From a virus, in the IMG/VR virus record IMGVR_UViG_3300028840_003271, positions 1 to 64,000 of that record: a stretch of 64,000 nt of DNA. One strand, given 5' to 3'. The translations under genes were made by a program, and so were the position numbers. A model generated the notes under the pieces. It was not told the origin of the DNA, did no database searches, and saw nothing but the letters and a program-made list of their open reading frames with translations. Shown one piece after another: positions 42,822 to 50,694 of the stretch; position 1 is the first letter of the stretch, and every line of letters begins with the position of its first letter.

Positions 42822-43030
42822 TTGGAATTTTCTAATTGTTTAATTAAATGAGCATGTTTTTCACCATCTTCCAATGCTTGTCGTCTCACACCCCAAGCAC
42901 CACGAGCACCATTATATAAACTATAATAACGATATTGGTCACCATGAAAAGTGGATATACGCTCTAAATTATAAAACATACCAAAATGAGGATATTTTTC
43001 TTTTTCTTCCAATTTATCTATTGTTGACAT
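42818..43030 (-). CDS. Small hypothetical protein
   Basis: 70 residues from the ATG at 43030 (MSTIDKLEE), preferred because GGAAAG lies before it. The protein has aromatic and charged residues (GDQYRYYSLYNGARGAWGV) and a helical end. It overlaps the flanking genes by 4 and 13 bases. No family recognised. Confidence 0.55.
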   Translation of the reverse strand: MSTIDKLEEKEKYPHFGMFYNLERISTFHGDQYRYYSLYNGARGAWGVRRQALEDGEKHAHLIKQLENSK

Positions 43031-43926
43031 TTTTCTTTCCATAAATTTTTTCTAAAATGTTGCCAAGGTAATCCTTCTCGAATTTCTGCTACATTCCATT
43101 GAGCATATGCTAAATTGTAACACCATTGTTCACGACCTATAGATAAATATGGTTTAGCAACACTATAAATAAGTGTTCCAGATATGTTATAAGTTATGTT
43201 TTTAGGACTACAACAAACTACAGGTATTCCATTTAAAATAGCGTCTACAGCACCGTTAGTAGTATAAGCAACAACACACCAACAATTTTCCAAATCTTCA
43301 ACAATGGTTGTATTTTTTTTAGGATTACTTATTGTATAATTACCTTGTGGTAAAATGGTTTGATTAGGATGTAATCTTAATTTGACAGGACGACTTGTTA
43401 ATTTATTGAGAGAAAAAATAGTGTCGGTCATCCACTTTACAATATCAACATCTTGAACGCTGACACCTTTTTCGTGTTGACCTAAAACTAAAATATGGTC
43501 TCCGTTTTTTCTCCAGGGTTTTAATTCAATATTTAGTTTTTCCCATCTATCAGGAGGACTATTTTCATTATAATAATTAGCATCTCTTTTTATTCCATCC
43601 TCACCAACAGCGACATAGCGACTATCGGTTAGTGCAAATTTATTTTCTCGTTCATTCAAAGAAGTAATAAATCCAGTATCCATTACTAATCGTGGAACAC
43701 ACCAAGTTTGACAATAATCTCTAATATACCATCTTAAATCTTTTCCATTATGTTTTGTATAATCACAAACTTGAACAATACAATCAAAATTAGCACCTAA
43801 AAGGTCGGTTGGATGTCGAATTGAGACTGGATTATCTCCAGATTTTATTATACCTTCAATAAAAGCATGACACAAACCAATACCTATTGTATCGTCTTTT
43901 GTAAAGGCAACACCAACATTTAACAT
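43018..43926 (-). CDS. KpsC-like capsule glycosyltransferase, copy F
   Basis: 302 residues. YVAVGEDGIKRDANYYN replaces the GLNGR block, while NSPPDRWEKL, PWRKNGDHILVLGQ, VKLRLHPNQT, CWCVVAYTTNGAVDAILNG and AYAQWNVAEIREGLPWQHF are kept. It is the first gene of the glycan cluster in the direction of transcription. Acceptor unknown. Confidence 0.7.
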   Translation of the reverse strand: MLNVGVAFTKDDTIGIGLCHAFIEGIIKSGDNPVSIRHPTDLLGANFDCIVQVCDYTKHNGKDLRWYIRDYCQTWCVPRLVMDTGFITSLNERENKFALTDSRYVAVGEDGIKRDANYYNENSPPDRWEKLNIELKPWRKNGDHILVLGQHEKGVSVQDVDIVKWMTDTIFSLNKLTSRPVKLRLHPNQTILPQGNYTISNPKKNTTIVEDLENCWCVVAYTTNGAVDAILNGIPVVCCSPKNITYNISGTLIYSVAKPYLSIGREQWCYNLAYAQWNVAEIREGLPWQHFRKNLWKEKCQQ

Positions 43927-44198
43927 GGTATTTTTTGTTCCTTGTTAATTTTGTCTGCTAATTGAGTAGCTTTTTCAATAGCAGAACCGAGCATGCTTTG
44001 AGTTGTTGCTTGACGATTATAATATCCTTCACCACAATGTATAAGTTTAATTCCTCGTTTTTGAGCAACTTTTTTATTTAGAACTTTTAATTTTTCAATG
44101 TTTGGAGAAACCACTTGAACCATTACATAAGTATCTGGTCCTTGTTTCGGCCATGTTCCTACTGGAGATTGTGAACGAATTTCAACAAATGCCTTCAT
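43920..44198 (-). CDS. Hypothetical protein
   Basis: 92 residues: a beta-rich N-terminus (QGPDTYVMVQVVSP), then helices. Shares the GPDTY string with the N-terminus of the next protein upstream, probably by chance. Its stop overlaps the KpsC-like copy F start. Function unknown. Confidence 0.55.
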   Translation of the reverse strand: MKAFVEIRSQSPVGTWPKQGPDTYVMVQVVSPNIEKLKVLNKKVAQKRGIKLIHCGEGYYNRQATTQSMLGSAIEKATQLADKINKEQKIPC

Positions 44199-44548
44199 TA
44201 TTTTTCCTCGTATGAAATTTGAAGATAAATGTTTTTACCATAAAACGGTTCTAATATTTTGTCTAATCTATAATCCTCATAATATTCTCTAATTTTACGT
44301 CCGTCACGAGAACGTCTATAAACTATTTCTGGATAATTTCCGTCATTATTTAGATTTCTTCTTTTTCTTACGTATAATGATAGTCTGTTTTTATCAGGAG
44401 TATCGTGTAAACTTATATATAACTTAGCATCAATCGGAATATGAAATTGATTTAAAATATGTTCCATTGCTTCCAAACAAATACTATGATATGTATCTGG
44501 TCCATTAAAATATCCAAAAGAATATATTTCTGCTTCAATAATTTTCAT
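44198..44548 (-). CDS. Hypothetical protein, paralogue of 61703-62062
   Basis: 116 residues from the ATG at 44548, with GGAG seven bases upstream. The layout F-x-I-P ... I-S-L-H ... Y-P-x-V/I-x-x-R ... E-Y-Y ... G-K-x-x-Y-L-Q-I-x-Y is shared with the gene at 61703-62062, so the two are duplicates. No enzyme motif; a small beta-rich domain. Confidence 0.62.
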   Translation of the reverse strand: MKIIEAEIYSFGYFNGPDTYHSICLEAMEHILNQFHIPIDAKLYISLHDTPDKNRLSLYVRKRRNLNNDGNYPEIVYRRSRDGRKIREYYEDYRLDKILEPFYGKNIYLQISYEEK

Positions 44549-44558
44549 GAAATTTCTC

Positions 44559-45107
44559 CTAAATATCAAAAAGTAACCAACGATTAAAAGTATTTACCAT
44601 ATTAGAATTAGAGCAACTTACAAACAGAAGATAATCTTTAACTTCCTGCCACGACGAAAACATAAGTTCGTGATTTATCGTACCAAACAACCAGTCGTTT
44701 ACATTCTGTTTACCTTGCTCACACATAAGTAATATTGGTTTTTTCATACGGTTACACCAGAAAAGTTCTTCTAATGTTCCACAACTTTTTATGTCTTTAT
44801 TCCAATAAACTATACAAAAATCACAAATATCACATAGTCTCAAGTCAAAAGTTCGTATGCTTCTAACCAATCTTGACAATTCATCGTATCTTTTTTCCTC
44901 TTTTAATTTTGCTCGTAATTTATGAAATTCCTTTCCCTCTGTAATAGAATGTCCTAAAAGACATTTTGGTTTATTTGTTGGATCAAGTACGACTATTTCC
45001 AATGATTGTAAAAATAGAGTTAGTTCTTGTCTCCAACCTTGTCCTAAATCAGAAGCGTGGTCAATTGGACCACATAAATAACAACGAGAACCTTTAAGAC
45101 GATTCAT
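44559..45107 (-). CDS. Nucleoside 2-deoxyribosyltransferase-like protein
   Basis: 182 residues. CYLCGPIDHASDLGQGWR, VVLDPTNKP, the D-x-x-x-C-D pair (FDLRLCDICDFCIVYW) and GTLEELFWCNRMKKPI match the Rossmann-like nucleoside 2-deoxyribosyltransferase/N-deoxyribosyltransferase family. In phages these salvage nucleobases or handle modified ones. It lies close to DHFR and upstream of the glycan cluster. Confidence 0.75.
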   Translation of the reverse strand: MNRLKGSRCYLCGPIDHASDLGQGWRQELTLFLQSLEIVVLDPTNKPKCLLGHSITEGKEFHKLRAKLKEEKRYDELSRLVRSIRTFDLRLCDICDFCIVYWNKDIKSCGTLEELFWCNRMKKPILLMCEQGKQNVNDWLFGTINHELMFSSWQEVKDYLLFVSCSNSNMVNTFNRWLLFDI

Positions 45108-45122
45108 AAATATACCTCATTA

Positions 45123-45512
45123 TTAGTCGTTCTGATGAATAATTTTGTGAATTTCATCAATATCATCATATGATAGACGTATATTATTGTTGATAAAAAC
45201 ATTATTTACTATATCATTTTCTATAAATCGGACAGTATGACTGCCACACTTAAGTAGTGGTTTTTGTTTTTTTGGTGGTTTTGACAAAATTTGTATCGCT
45301 TCTTCGATTGAAATAAGAGGATTAGCATTTTCATATTTTTCACTATTCCAATCTACTATACCACGATTTTTATAAATAACTAAAAACGGACGTTCTTTGT
45401 CTGGATTTTGTAATATTTCATGCCATACTTCCCATCCATTATTTCTTGCTAAATCAACCAAAACTTGTGTAATATCATTGGTAATTGTTCTAACTTGTAC
45501 TTTACTCATCAT
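45123..45512 (-). CDS. Hypothetical protein
   Basis: 129 residues, alpha/beta, with two initial Met codons (AGGAG upstream). A Lys/Pro segment (SKPPKKQKPLL) separates two halves. No family recognised. Between DHFR and the deoxyribosyltransferase-like gene. Confidence 0.58.
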   Translation of the reverse strand: MMSKVQVRTITNDITQVLVDLARNNGWEVWHEILQNPDKERPFLVIYKNRGIVDWNSEKYENANPLISIEEAIQILSKPPKKQKPLLKCGSHTVRFIENDIVNNVFINNNIRLSYDDIDEIHKIIHQND

Positions 45513-45518
45513 TATCTC

Positions 45519-46025
45519 CTAATTTATTTTAGTATAAAGGTAGCGAGAAAATTTCTCACACGAAAACAATAACCGTTTTTTCCATAATTTTACGTCTAAA
45601 TATGGAAAATGTCTATCACATTTATAGGAGGAAGAAATCTGTGTAACATAAATCGCGTTTACCCAATTATTTGTTAGTGCTGTACGATATATCGATTCTC
45701 CACCAATAAAGAATAGGTGACGAGGCTTAAAACGTGACGATAATAATTCAAGAAACTTTGTGTGTAACGATTTATTCATAAACCATACGTTTTTTTGTTT
45801 ATGACAGAGACCATATCCACTATACATACTAGTCATAACAATATTATGTCTATTAGGTAGTGGTTGTTTTGGTAAACTATCCCAAGTTTTTCTACCCATA
45901 ATAATTACATGACCATCTGTAATATATTTAAACCATTCTAAATCTTCTTTGAGATTCCAAGGAATTTTACCTTTAAAACCAATTCCATGATTTTGGTCAT
46001 ATGCTACAATAATTTTTCCGTTCAT
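45519..46025 (-). CDS. folA: Dihydrofolate reductase
   Basis: 168 residues. IIVAYDQNHGIGFKGKIPW carries the folate/NADPH loop and the Met20-like region, Asp and Glu near DLEWFK, VIIMGRKTWDSLP is the phosphate-binding block and FFIGGESIYRTAL the G-G motif. Typical size. It regenerates tetrahydrofolate for dTMP synthesis; no thymidylate synthase lies in the window, so the host or another part of the genome supplies it. Confidence 0.93.
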   Translation of the reverse strand: MNGKIIVAYDQNHGIGFKGKIPWNLKEDLEWFKYITDGHVIIMGRKTWDSLPKQPLPNRHNIVMTSMYSGYGLCHKQKNVWFMNKSLHTKFLELLSSRFKPRHLFFIGGESIYRTALTNNWVNAIYVTQISSSYKCDRHFPYLDVKLWKKRLLFSCEKFSRYLYTKIN

Positions 46026-46027
46026 TT

Positions 46028-47113
46028 TTACCTCGATAAATATTCAACACTAATGGATTTAAAAATAATCCGACCTAATGTTGGATGTTCTCTTTCTTTG
46101 AGTGGAGTAATAACTATTCCTTCACGACCTTTAAATTTACCAGTTAGAGGTAGTATGCTTTCACCATCTGTATATTTATCAAGTAAATCGTTTGACCAAG
46201 GACCAACATATATAATAGGAACCATGGGAATTTTAAAATTGCTACATAGTTGCTGTAATTCTTCGTATCCGAGATATTTTCCATCTATAGAAACGTCAAA
46301 AACTCTAAAATCCTTTTTACCATTTTCCATACCATACGATAAATTCTGAACTCCACTACCGTAAATTTCTCCAAACACAATAGCAGATGAACATTTATAT
46401 ACTGAATGTAGATGTTTTAATAAATCTTGAATGTCTGGATACCAATCTAACGGTTGCCAATATAAACAAGTTCTTTTTTCTTTATCTTGATATTTACGAC
46501 GAGTGTTATGAGAACCACACATAAAAGTTGGTTTACCACAGTCGTTAACTAAACCTATTCTCGTGTTTGTGCCATGGATTTTCAGCGTTATTCTTACGAA
46601 TTCACTCCCTTGTAAAATATTTGGATGGTTTCGTATGTTTTCAATTTTGGTATATTTATGAAAAAGAGGATGGTCTTTATGAACATCTCCTTGAGTAGAT
46701 TTTAGTGGTGGATTCCATTTTGTAATTTCTAAATCTTCAGTAATATTTAATCCGTTTGGTAAATATTTATATAACTTATTATAAATTCCTGACATATATT
46801 TTGTAAACGATGAAATCGTCATAATTGTTCCATACGATGCTATTCCACGAATTTTTGCTGCTTTTACTCGTCGTGACTTTGTATTTTGATTTTTTGGTAG
46901 TTCAGCACAATATTTTGTAATACCTAAAAATGTATGTAGACTTTCTGGAAGAATACAGTCGGGTGGAATAAAGACTATATTTTCTCCTACTTTCAACAAA
47001 TCTTTTTGAACCACAACTTGCCAACCCTTGATGACAGCAATTTCTAAACGATCAGCATTAGGATGTGCTTTTATTTCTAATATTGGAGTAATTTCAGCAA
47101 GCGATTCAGACAT
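46028..47113 (-). CDS. RNA ligase, DraRnl (Rnl5) type
   Basis: 361 residues. The N-terminal OB domain (HPNADRLEIAVIKGWQVV, VGENIVFIPPD) is characteristic of the Deinococcus DraRnl group. The nucleotidyltransferase part has the adenylated lysine in LKIHGTNTRIG, followed by IVFGEIYGSG (motif III), KDFRVFDVSIDG (IIIa) and EGIVITP (IV). Such enzymes seal nicked RNA, for example repairing tRNAs cut by host defence nucleases. A single phage tRNA gene lies at 11841. Confidence 0.85.
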   Translation of the reverse strand: MSESLAEITPILEIKAHPNADRLEIAVIKGWQVVVQKDLLKVGENIVFIPPDCILPESLHTFLGITKYCAELPKNQNTKSRRVKAAKIRGIASYGTIMTISSFTKYMSGIYNKLYKYLPNGLNITEDLEITKWNPPLKSTQGDVHKDHPLFHKYTKIENIRNHPNILQGSEFVRITLKIHGTNTRIGLVNDCGKPTFMCGSHNTRRKYQDKEKRTCLYWQPLDWYPDIQDLLKHLHSVYKCSSAIVFGEIYGSGVQNLSYGMENGKKDFRVFDVSIDGKYLGYEELQQLCSNFKIPMVPIIYVGPWSNDLLDKYTDGESILPLTGKFKGREGIVITPLKEREHPTLGRIIFKSISVEYLSR

Positions 47114-47748
47114 TATTTTTTCTCCGTTAAATAACGATATTTACCAACACCCTTTTCTACTTTAACTAAAATGTGTGGGGTTTGTATCCAGTTTCCATGT
47201 TTTGATTTTTGTTTCGGTCCCATATATAAAAAACAATATCCTGCTTCTGACTTATTACAAGACCGAGTAAGTATTCCGTCTTTTTCCACTCTTAATACAC
47301 GATAAACTCCACGATATCCCAAGTGATACATTTCAGGAATACCGTCGTTGTGTTCAATTATTTGATAGGGACCACCATTTATAGCACGAATTAAATCCCC
47401 TTTTTGTAGAGTTGTCCAATCTTCAATGAGACTACTTTTTTCTCTCAATAATTTTGCTTTAGATGATGCATGTTTAATAACAAATATATGAGAACATGAT
47501 GGACAAACCTTCGTTCTTACTCCACATATTAATTTACATTTTGGACAAGATTTAGTTCCAGGTTTTAAACCATTACGACTTTTTTTCTTTATCTTTTTTT
47601 GAATTTTTGGTTTGGATTTTAATTTTTTCTTTTGCTGCTGTTTTGGTTTAGTAGAATTAAATATAAACTTATGACCACACGAACACTGTTTTGTTCGTGG
47701 TCCAACTTCTTTTTTACACGATGGACAAGTTTTTTTACCTTTAGGCAT
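47113..47748 (-). CDS. Double zinc-ribbon protein
   Basis: 211 residues. Two ribbons, CPSCKKEVGPRTKQCSCG and CPKCKLICGVRTKVCPSC, flank a Lys-rich linker; then comes a beta-rich domain (LQKGDLIRAINGGPYQII, RGVYRVLRVEKDGILTRSC) resembling an SH3-like barrel. Nucleic-acid or transcription-complex binding is likely, but no specific family is recognised. The ATG overlaps the preceding 55-residue gene. Confidence 0.68.
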   Translation of the reverse strand: MPKGKKTCPSCKKEVGPRTKQCSCGHKFIFNSTKPKQQQKKKLKSKPKIQKKIKKKSRNGLKPGTKSCPKCKLICGVRTKVCPSCSHIFVIKHASSKAKLLREKSSLIEDWTTLQKGDLIRAINGGPYQIIEHNDGIPEMYHLGYRGVYRVLRVEKDGILTRSCNKSEAGYCFLYMGPKQKSKHGNWIQTPHILVKVEKGVGKYRYLTEKK

Positions 47749-47908
47749 CGCTATTTTCTTTTTTATTTTTTTCTTGAGTTAGTCGTAATTTTTTCCAACA
47801 TTCATCACACAACATTCTATCAACATGTCGTTGAAGAGTTGGCCAGAACCAAGTGGAACAGTTTGAGCAAGGTATAAGATTAAAAATTAAAACCTGTTTT
47901 GATTTCAT
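47741..47908 (-). CDS. 55-residue zinc-finger-like protein
   Basis: ATG at 47908 overlaps the preceding TAA (TAATG), and the TAA at 47741 overlaps the next ATG region. Two Cys pairs, CSNC and CDEC, with an intervening His (QRHVDRMLCDEC), look like one zinc site; the tail is Lys/Glu/Asn-rich. It fills the gap between two genes. Function unknown. Confidence 0.65.
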   Translation of the reverse strand: MKSKQVLIFNLIPCSNCSTWFWPTLQRHVDRMLCDECWKKLRLTQEKNKKENSDA

Positions 47909-48258
47909 TAAAATCCTAAATTAATAACACCACCAGTTAACGTTTGTGAAAGATTTGTAGGAGAAATAGATGATGGAAAGTTTTGATTATGATTATTGGA
48001 CTTATTAGATTCATCTTGTTGTGTTTTTGGTTTAGATTTGTGTAATTCATTCCACTTTATATAAGCACATTTACCATGATTATATATTATATAGTGTGGA
48101 TATTTATTGTATAACCATAATCTTAATTGATTCATAGTTTTACCAATAAATCCTAATTCAGAAAAAATTGAATCTATTCTCAATATGTTGTCTAAATAAT
48201 TCACTTCAATATAAGCAGGAGAAAAATTTAAACCTTTTATTTCATAAATATTTACCAT
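47908..48258 (-). CDS. Hypothetical protein
   Basis: 116 residues: a compact beta/alpha N-terminal domain (YIEVNYLDNILRIDSIF ... LRLWLYNKYPHY) and a disordered Ser/Asn/Gln-rich C-terminal third. No family recognised. Confidence 0.6.
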   Translation of the reverse strand: MVNIYEIKGLNFSPAYIEVNYLDNILRIDSIFSELGFIGKTMNQLRLWLYNKYPHYIIYNHGKCAYIKWNELHKSKPKTQQDESNKSNNHNQNFPSSISPTNLSQTLTGGVINLGF

Positions 48259-48352
48259 TATCTTAACCTGTGTTTTATTTTAATTTTCTACAATGTCTTT
48301 TTAGAAAGTTTTTTTTACTTTATCATCGATACATAAATATGCTTTTAGTTCC

Positions 48353-48727
48353 TCAATTAAGTAATTCAAATTTTCCACTACGATTAGTATAATATACTTT
48401 TTGTATTCCAAAATCTTTTAAAAGTTTCTGACAAATTTTACACGGTTTTGACATTCCAATACTACCATCGGCCATAATTCTTATATTTATCATAATATGT
48501 TGAGATAGTTTTGATGGTGGATAAGGAAACAGTTTGATACAAGCAACTTCACTATGCACACAACTAAAACGATAACCATATTTATTAGCAAGCGGATCGG
48601 TTTTCCGTTTATTATTTATTCCAAAACAAATTATTTGATTACACTTTTTATTTTTTACGAGAAAAGAAATGTGTTGGGAATTTGTATACAACAAAACATT
48701 ACGAGCGAGACTAATCAATTTGTTCAT
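48353..48727 (-). CDS. Cytidine/dCMP deaminase-fold protein
   Basis: 124 residues. The zinc-binding HxE and PCxxC motifs are readable: CVHSEVACI (H-S-E) and SKPCKICQKLL (P-C-x-x-C), in the order of the CDA superfamily. The protein is shorter than usual dCMP deaminases (about 150-190). It would deaminate a cytosine or related base, as fits the neighbouring nucleotide genes. A RNA-editing or toxin-like deaminase is the alternative. Confidence 0.75.
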   Translation of the reverse strand: MNKLISLARNVLLYTNSQHISFLVKNKKCNQIICFGINNKRKTDPLANKYGYRFSCVHSEVACIKLFPYPPSKLSQHIMINIRIMADGSIGMSKPCKICQKLLKDFGIQKVYYTNRSGKFELLN

Positions 48728-49127
48728 TTTGTAATTTGTGCCACAATTTTAATATTTCGTTAGTGGGTAAATTATGTTCTTCGTCTATTTTGTTTTTCTC
48801 AATAATATAATCTGACCACATTTTTGTAATATCTTCACTACTCATATGGTCAACCAATTCATATTCTTTTGGTTGTAGACGATATTCTGTTTTTTCAGAA
48901 ATTTCTTGTATTGCCAAATATATTCCTTTTGATTCATAACTGATTAAAATTACTGTTTCAAAATAATGTTCTGGTTTTCCAAACCAATTCCACTCTTCAA
49001 CATAAGTTTCAAACACCCATAAATTTGGAGGATTTGCTTCAAGTATATATTGTGGAGTTGTGTCTACTTCAAAAAAACCATATAATATAGACAACCATAC
49101 GGTTAAAACTATTTTACAAATAATCAT
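48711..49127 (-). CDS. Exported or membrane-anchored hypothetical protein
   Basis: 138 residues from ATG 49127 (an adjacent GTG at 49130 is also possible). The N-terminal hydrophobic segment (about residues 2-20) is a signal or anchor, followed by a Trp-rich beta domain and a helical end. Overlaps both neighbours by about 15 bases. No family recognised. Confidence 0.58.
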   Translation of the reverse strand: MIICKIVLTVWLSILYGFFEVDTTPQYILEANPPNLWVFETYVEEWNWFGKPEHYFETVILISYESKGIYLAIQEISEKTEYRLQPKEYELVDHMSSEDITKMWSDYIIEKNKIDEEHNLPTNEILKLWHKLQNEQID

Positions 49128-49230
49128 CACTTAAATCCTGTTTGTGTGTATTTCCAAATAATTTAGATGTAAAAATACACAATAATCCTAATGTTACACC
49201 TACACAAACACCAAATGCTATGTCGAACAT
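49114..49230 (-). CDS. 38-residue membrane peptide
   Basis: ATG at 49230, GGGAGAAT just upstream, overlapping the end of the RuvB-like gene by 13 bases. The first 25 residues are hydrophobic and Gly/Val-rich (FGVCVGVTLGLLCIF); the rest is polar. A single-span peptide. It fills the interval between two genes. Function unknown. Confidence 0.5.
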   Translation of the reverse strand: MFDIAFGVCVGVTLGLLCIFTSKLFGNTHKQDLSDDYL

Positions 49231-50114
49231 ATTATTCTCCCTTTTAGAGTTTTAACAATCAAACCTTGTCGTAACAAAAATGGTTCAATTTGGTTTTCAA
49301 TTGTGTCTTTGGACAAATTAGTGAGCGAACAAAGAGTATGAATACCAAGTGGAAATTTTGCGTTTTTTAACACTTGTAAATATTTTCTATCATTCAGTGT
49401 AAAACCCTTGTTATCAATTTGTAACATTTGCAAAGCAGACATAGCCACTGGTACATTAATAAAAGTGTGTCCTTTTGAAAAACAATAATCTCCTATCCAA
49501 CTTAACAAATGATTAGCAATTCGTGGAGTTCCCTTACTACATTTAGCAATAAAAGCGGCTGCTTCATAGTGTAGTTTTAATCCTAGTTTTGGACTGTTAT
49601 GAACTAATAAATCGGCTAATTCGTTAATTGAATATGTTGTTAAGCTCAATTTTACACCAAATCTGTCAAGTAAAGGTTTTGATAATGAACCACTATCTGT
49701 AGTAGCACCAATAAGAGTAAATTTTCCTAAATCTAAATTAAACGACGACTTTTCCCAAGTTAGAGTAATTTGAAAATCTTCCATGACTGGATATAATATT
49801 TCTTCAACTGCTGGAGCAATACGATGTATTTCGTCAATGAATAGTATAGAAAATGGTGTTATTTTACTCAAAACTGGTAATAAATGTTTGAGACTACGAA
49901 AATTTCCACCGTTTGTGATTTGAATATCTACACCAAATTCTTTTGCTATAATATACGCTAAAGTAGTTTTACCAGTTCCAGCAGGACCATTAAATAGTAT
50001 ATGAGGTAGAGACTTTTCCTGTTTTTTTGCTGAATTGATTAAAATTTGAAGACATTCTTTGGTTGTTTTTTGACCTATTACTTCTTGTAATTTAGACGGA
50101 CGAAAAGTATTCAT
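49218..50114 (-). CDS. ruvB: RuvB-like Holliday-junction helicase
   Basis: 298 residues. Opens FRPSKLQEVIGQ as RuvB does; Walker A FNGPAGTGKTTLA, Walker B ILFIDEIHR, sensor I FTLIGATTD, then the arginine-finger region LLDRFGVKL and the winged-helix end (LGIHTLCSLTNLS). Slightly shorter than E. coli RuvB (336). Acts with RuvA in branch migration; no RuvA or RuvC lies in the window, so it may use a host partner or load alone. Confidence 0.88.
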   Translation of the reverse strand: MNTFRPSKLQEVIGQKTTKECLQILINSAKKQEKSLPHILFNGPAGTGKTTLAYIIAKEFGVDIQITNGGNFRSLKHLLPVLSKITPFSILFIDEIHRIAPAVEEILYPVMEDFQITLTWEKSSFNLDLGKFTLIGATTDSGSLSKPLLDRFGVKLSLTTYSINELADLLVHNSPKLGLKLHYEAAAFIAKCSKGTPRIANHLLSWIGDYCFSKGHTFINVPVAMSALQMLQIDNKGFTLNDRKYLQVLKNAKFPLGIHTLCSLTNLSKDTIENQIEPFLLRQGLIVKTLKGRIICST

Positions 50115-50455
50115 ACATTATTTTCCATCCTCTTTAAAAGTTTTTTTACATCAGCACCATTTCGTAAATCAAACACCTCGTCTTCATCTATGTTTTTACG
50201 AATGTCTGATGCTGAGTATCCCTGTTGAAGAAGAAACGTTTTAACATCACAAAACCGAGACAGCACATCAAGTATGTTAAGATTATTAACACTAACATCT
50301 ATTTGTAATGGTTTGAGTTCTATAGCAATTTTACATATTGGACATAAAAATTCTCCCCCTTGTTTTGTTTCTTCTTGTTCAAGTTCAAATATACACGAAC
50401 AATGAGGACATTTATATTCAAAATATAAACAATAATCAATAGGTAACAAACTCAT
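50111..50455 (-). CDS. Zinc-ribbon protein
   Basis: 114 residues. A ribbon with YKCPHCSCIF and EFLCPICKIAI (CxxC-x21-CxxC) at the N-terminus, then a helical domain rich in Asp/Lys. Overlaps the RuvB-like ATG by four bases (ATGA type). Perhaps a nucleic-acid-associated cofactor; no family recognised. Confidence 0.62.
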   Translation of the reverse strand: MSLLPIDYCLYFEYKCPHCSCIFELEQEETKQGGEFLCPICKIAIELKPLQIDVSVNNLNILDVLSRFCDVKTFLLQQGYSASDIRKNIDEDEVFDLRNGADVKKLLKRMENNV

Positions 50456-50691
50456 TCGTCTTCTCCAGAGGTTCGATAAACATCTGAATTTTTAATTTTA
50501 AATTTTGCTCTGCGTAGATTACGAAACCCCCTTTCGTCTACGCAGAAATAATAGTCTAATGTTTCTCCGTGTGCTAACTTTAATGCTTTTTCACACGCAT
50601 GAATTGGACTAGTTGCCATAACCAATCTTTGTAATTGTCCTGATTTTACATAGTATTTTGTATATTCAGGTTTTGTTGGTTTGTTTGTCAT
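50452..50691 (-). CDS. Hypothetical protein
   Basis: 79 residues: a basic beta-rich protein (YTKYYVKSGQLQRLVMATSP ... YYFCVDERGF) with no recognised motif. ATGA overlap with the following gene. It lies between rIIB-like and RuvB-like genes. Confidence 0.58.
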   Translation of the reverse strand: MTNKPTKPEYTKYYVKSGQLQRLVMATSPIHACEKALKLAHGETLDYYFCVDERGFRNLRRAKFKIKNSDVYRTSGEDE

Positions 50692-50694
50692 AAA

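Noticed and set aside
45987-46349. 120-codon plus-strand frame
   Set aside because: Covers the 3' end of the RNA ligase gene and the DHFR start on the other strand; no ribosome site and no family.
48259-48352. Short TTG-started frame of about 20 codons in the gap after the deaminase gene
   Set aside because: Too short, overlapping the deaminase end, with no further evidence; the gap is otherwise featureless.
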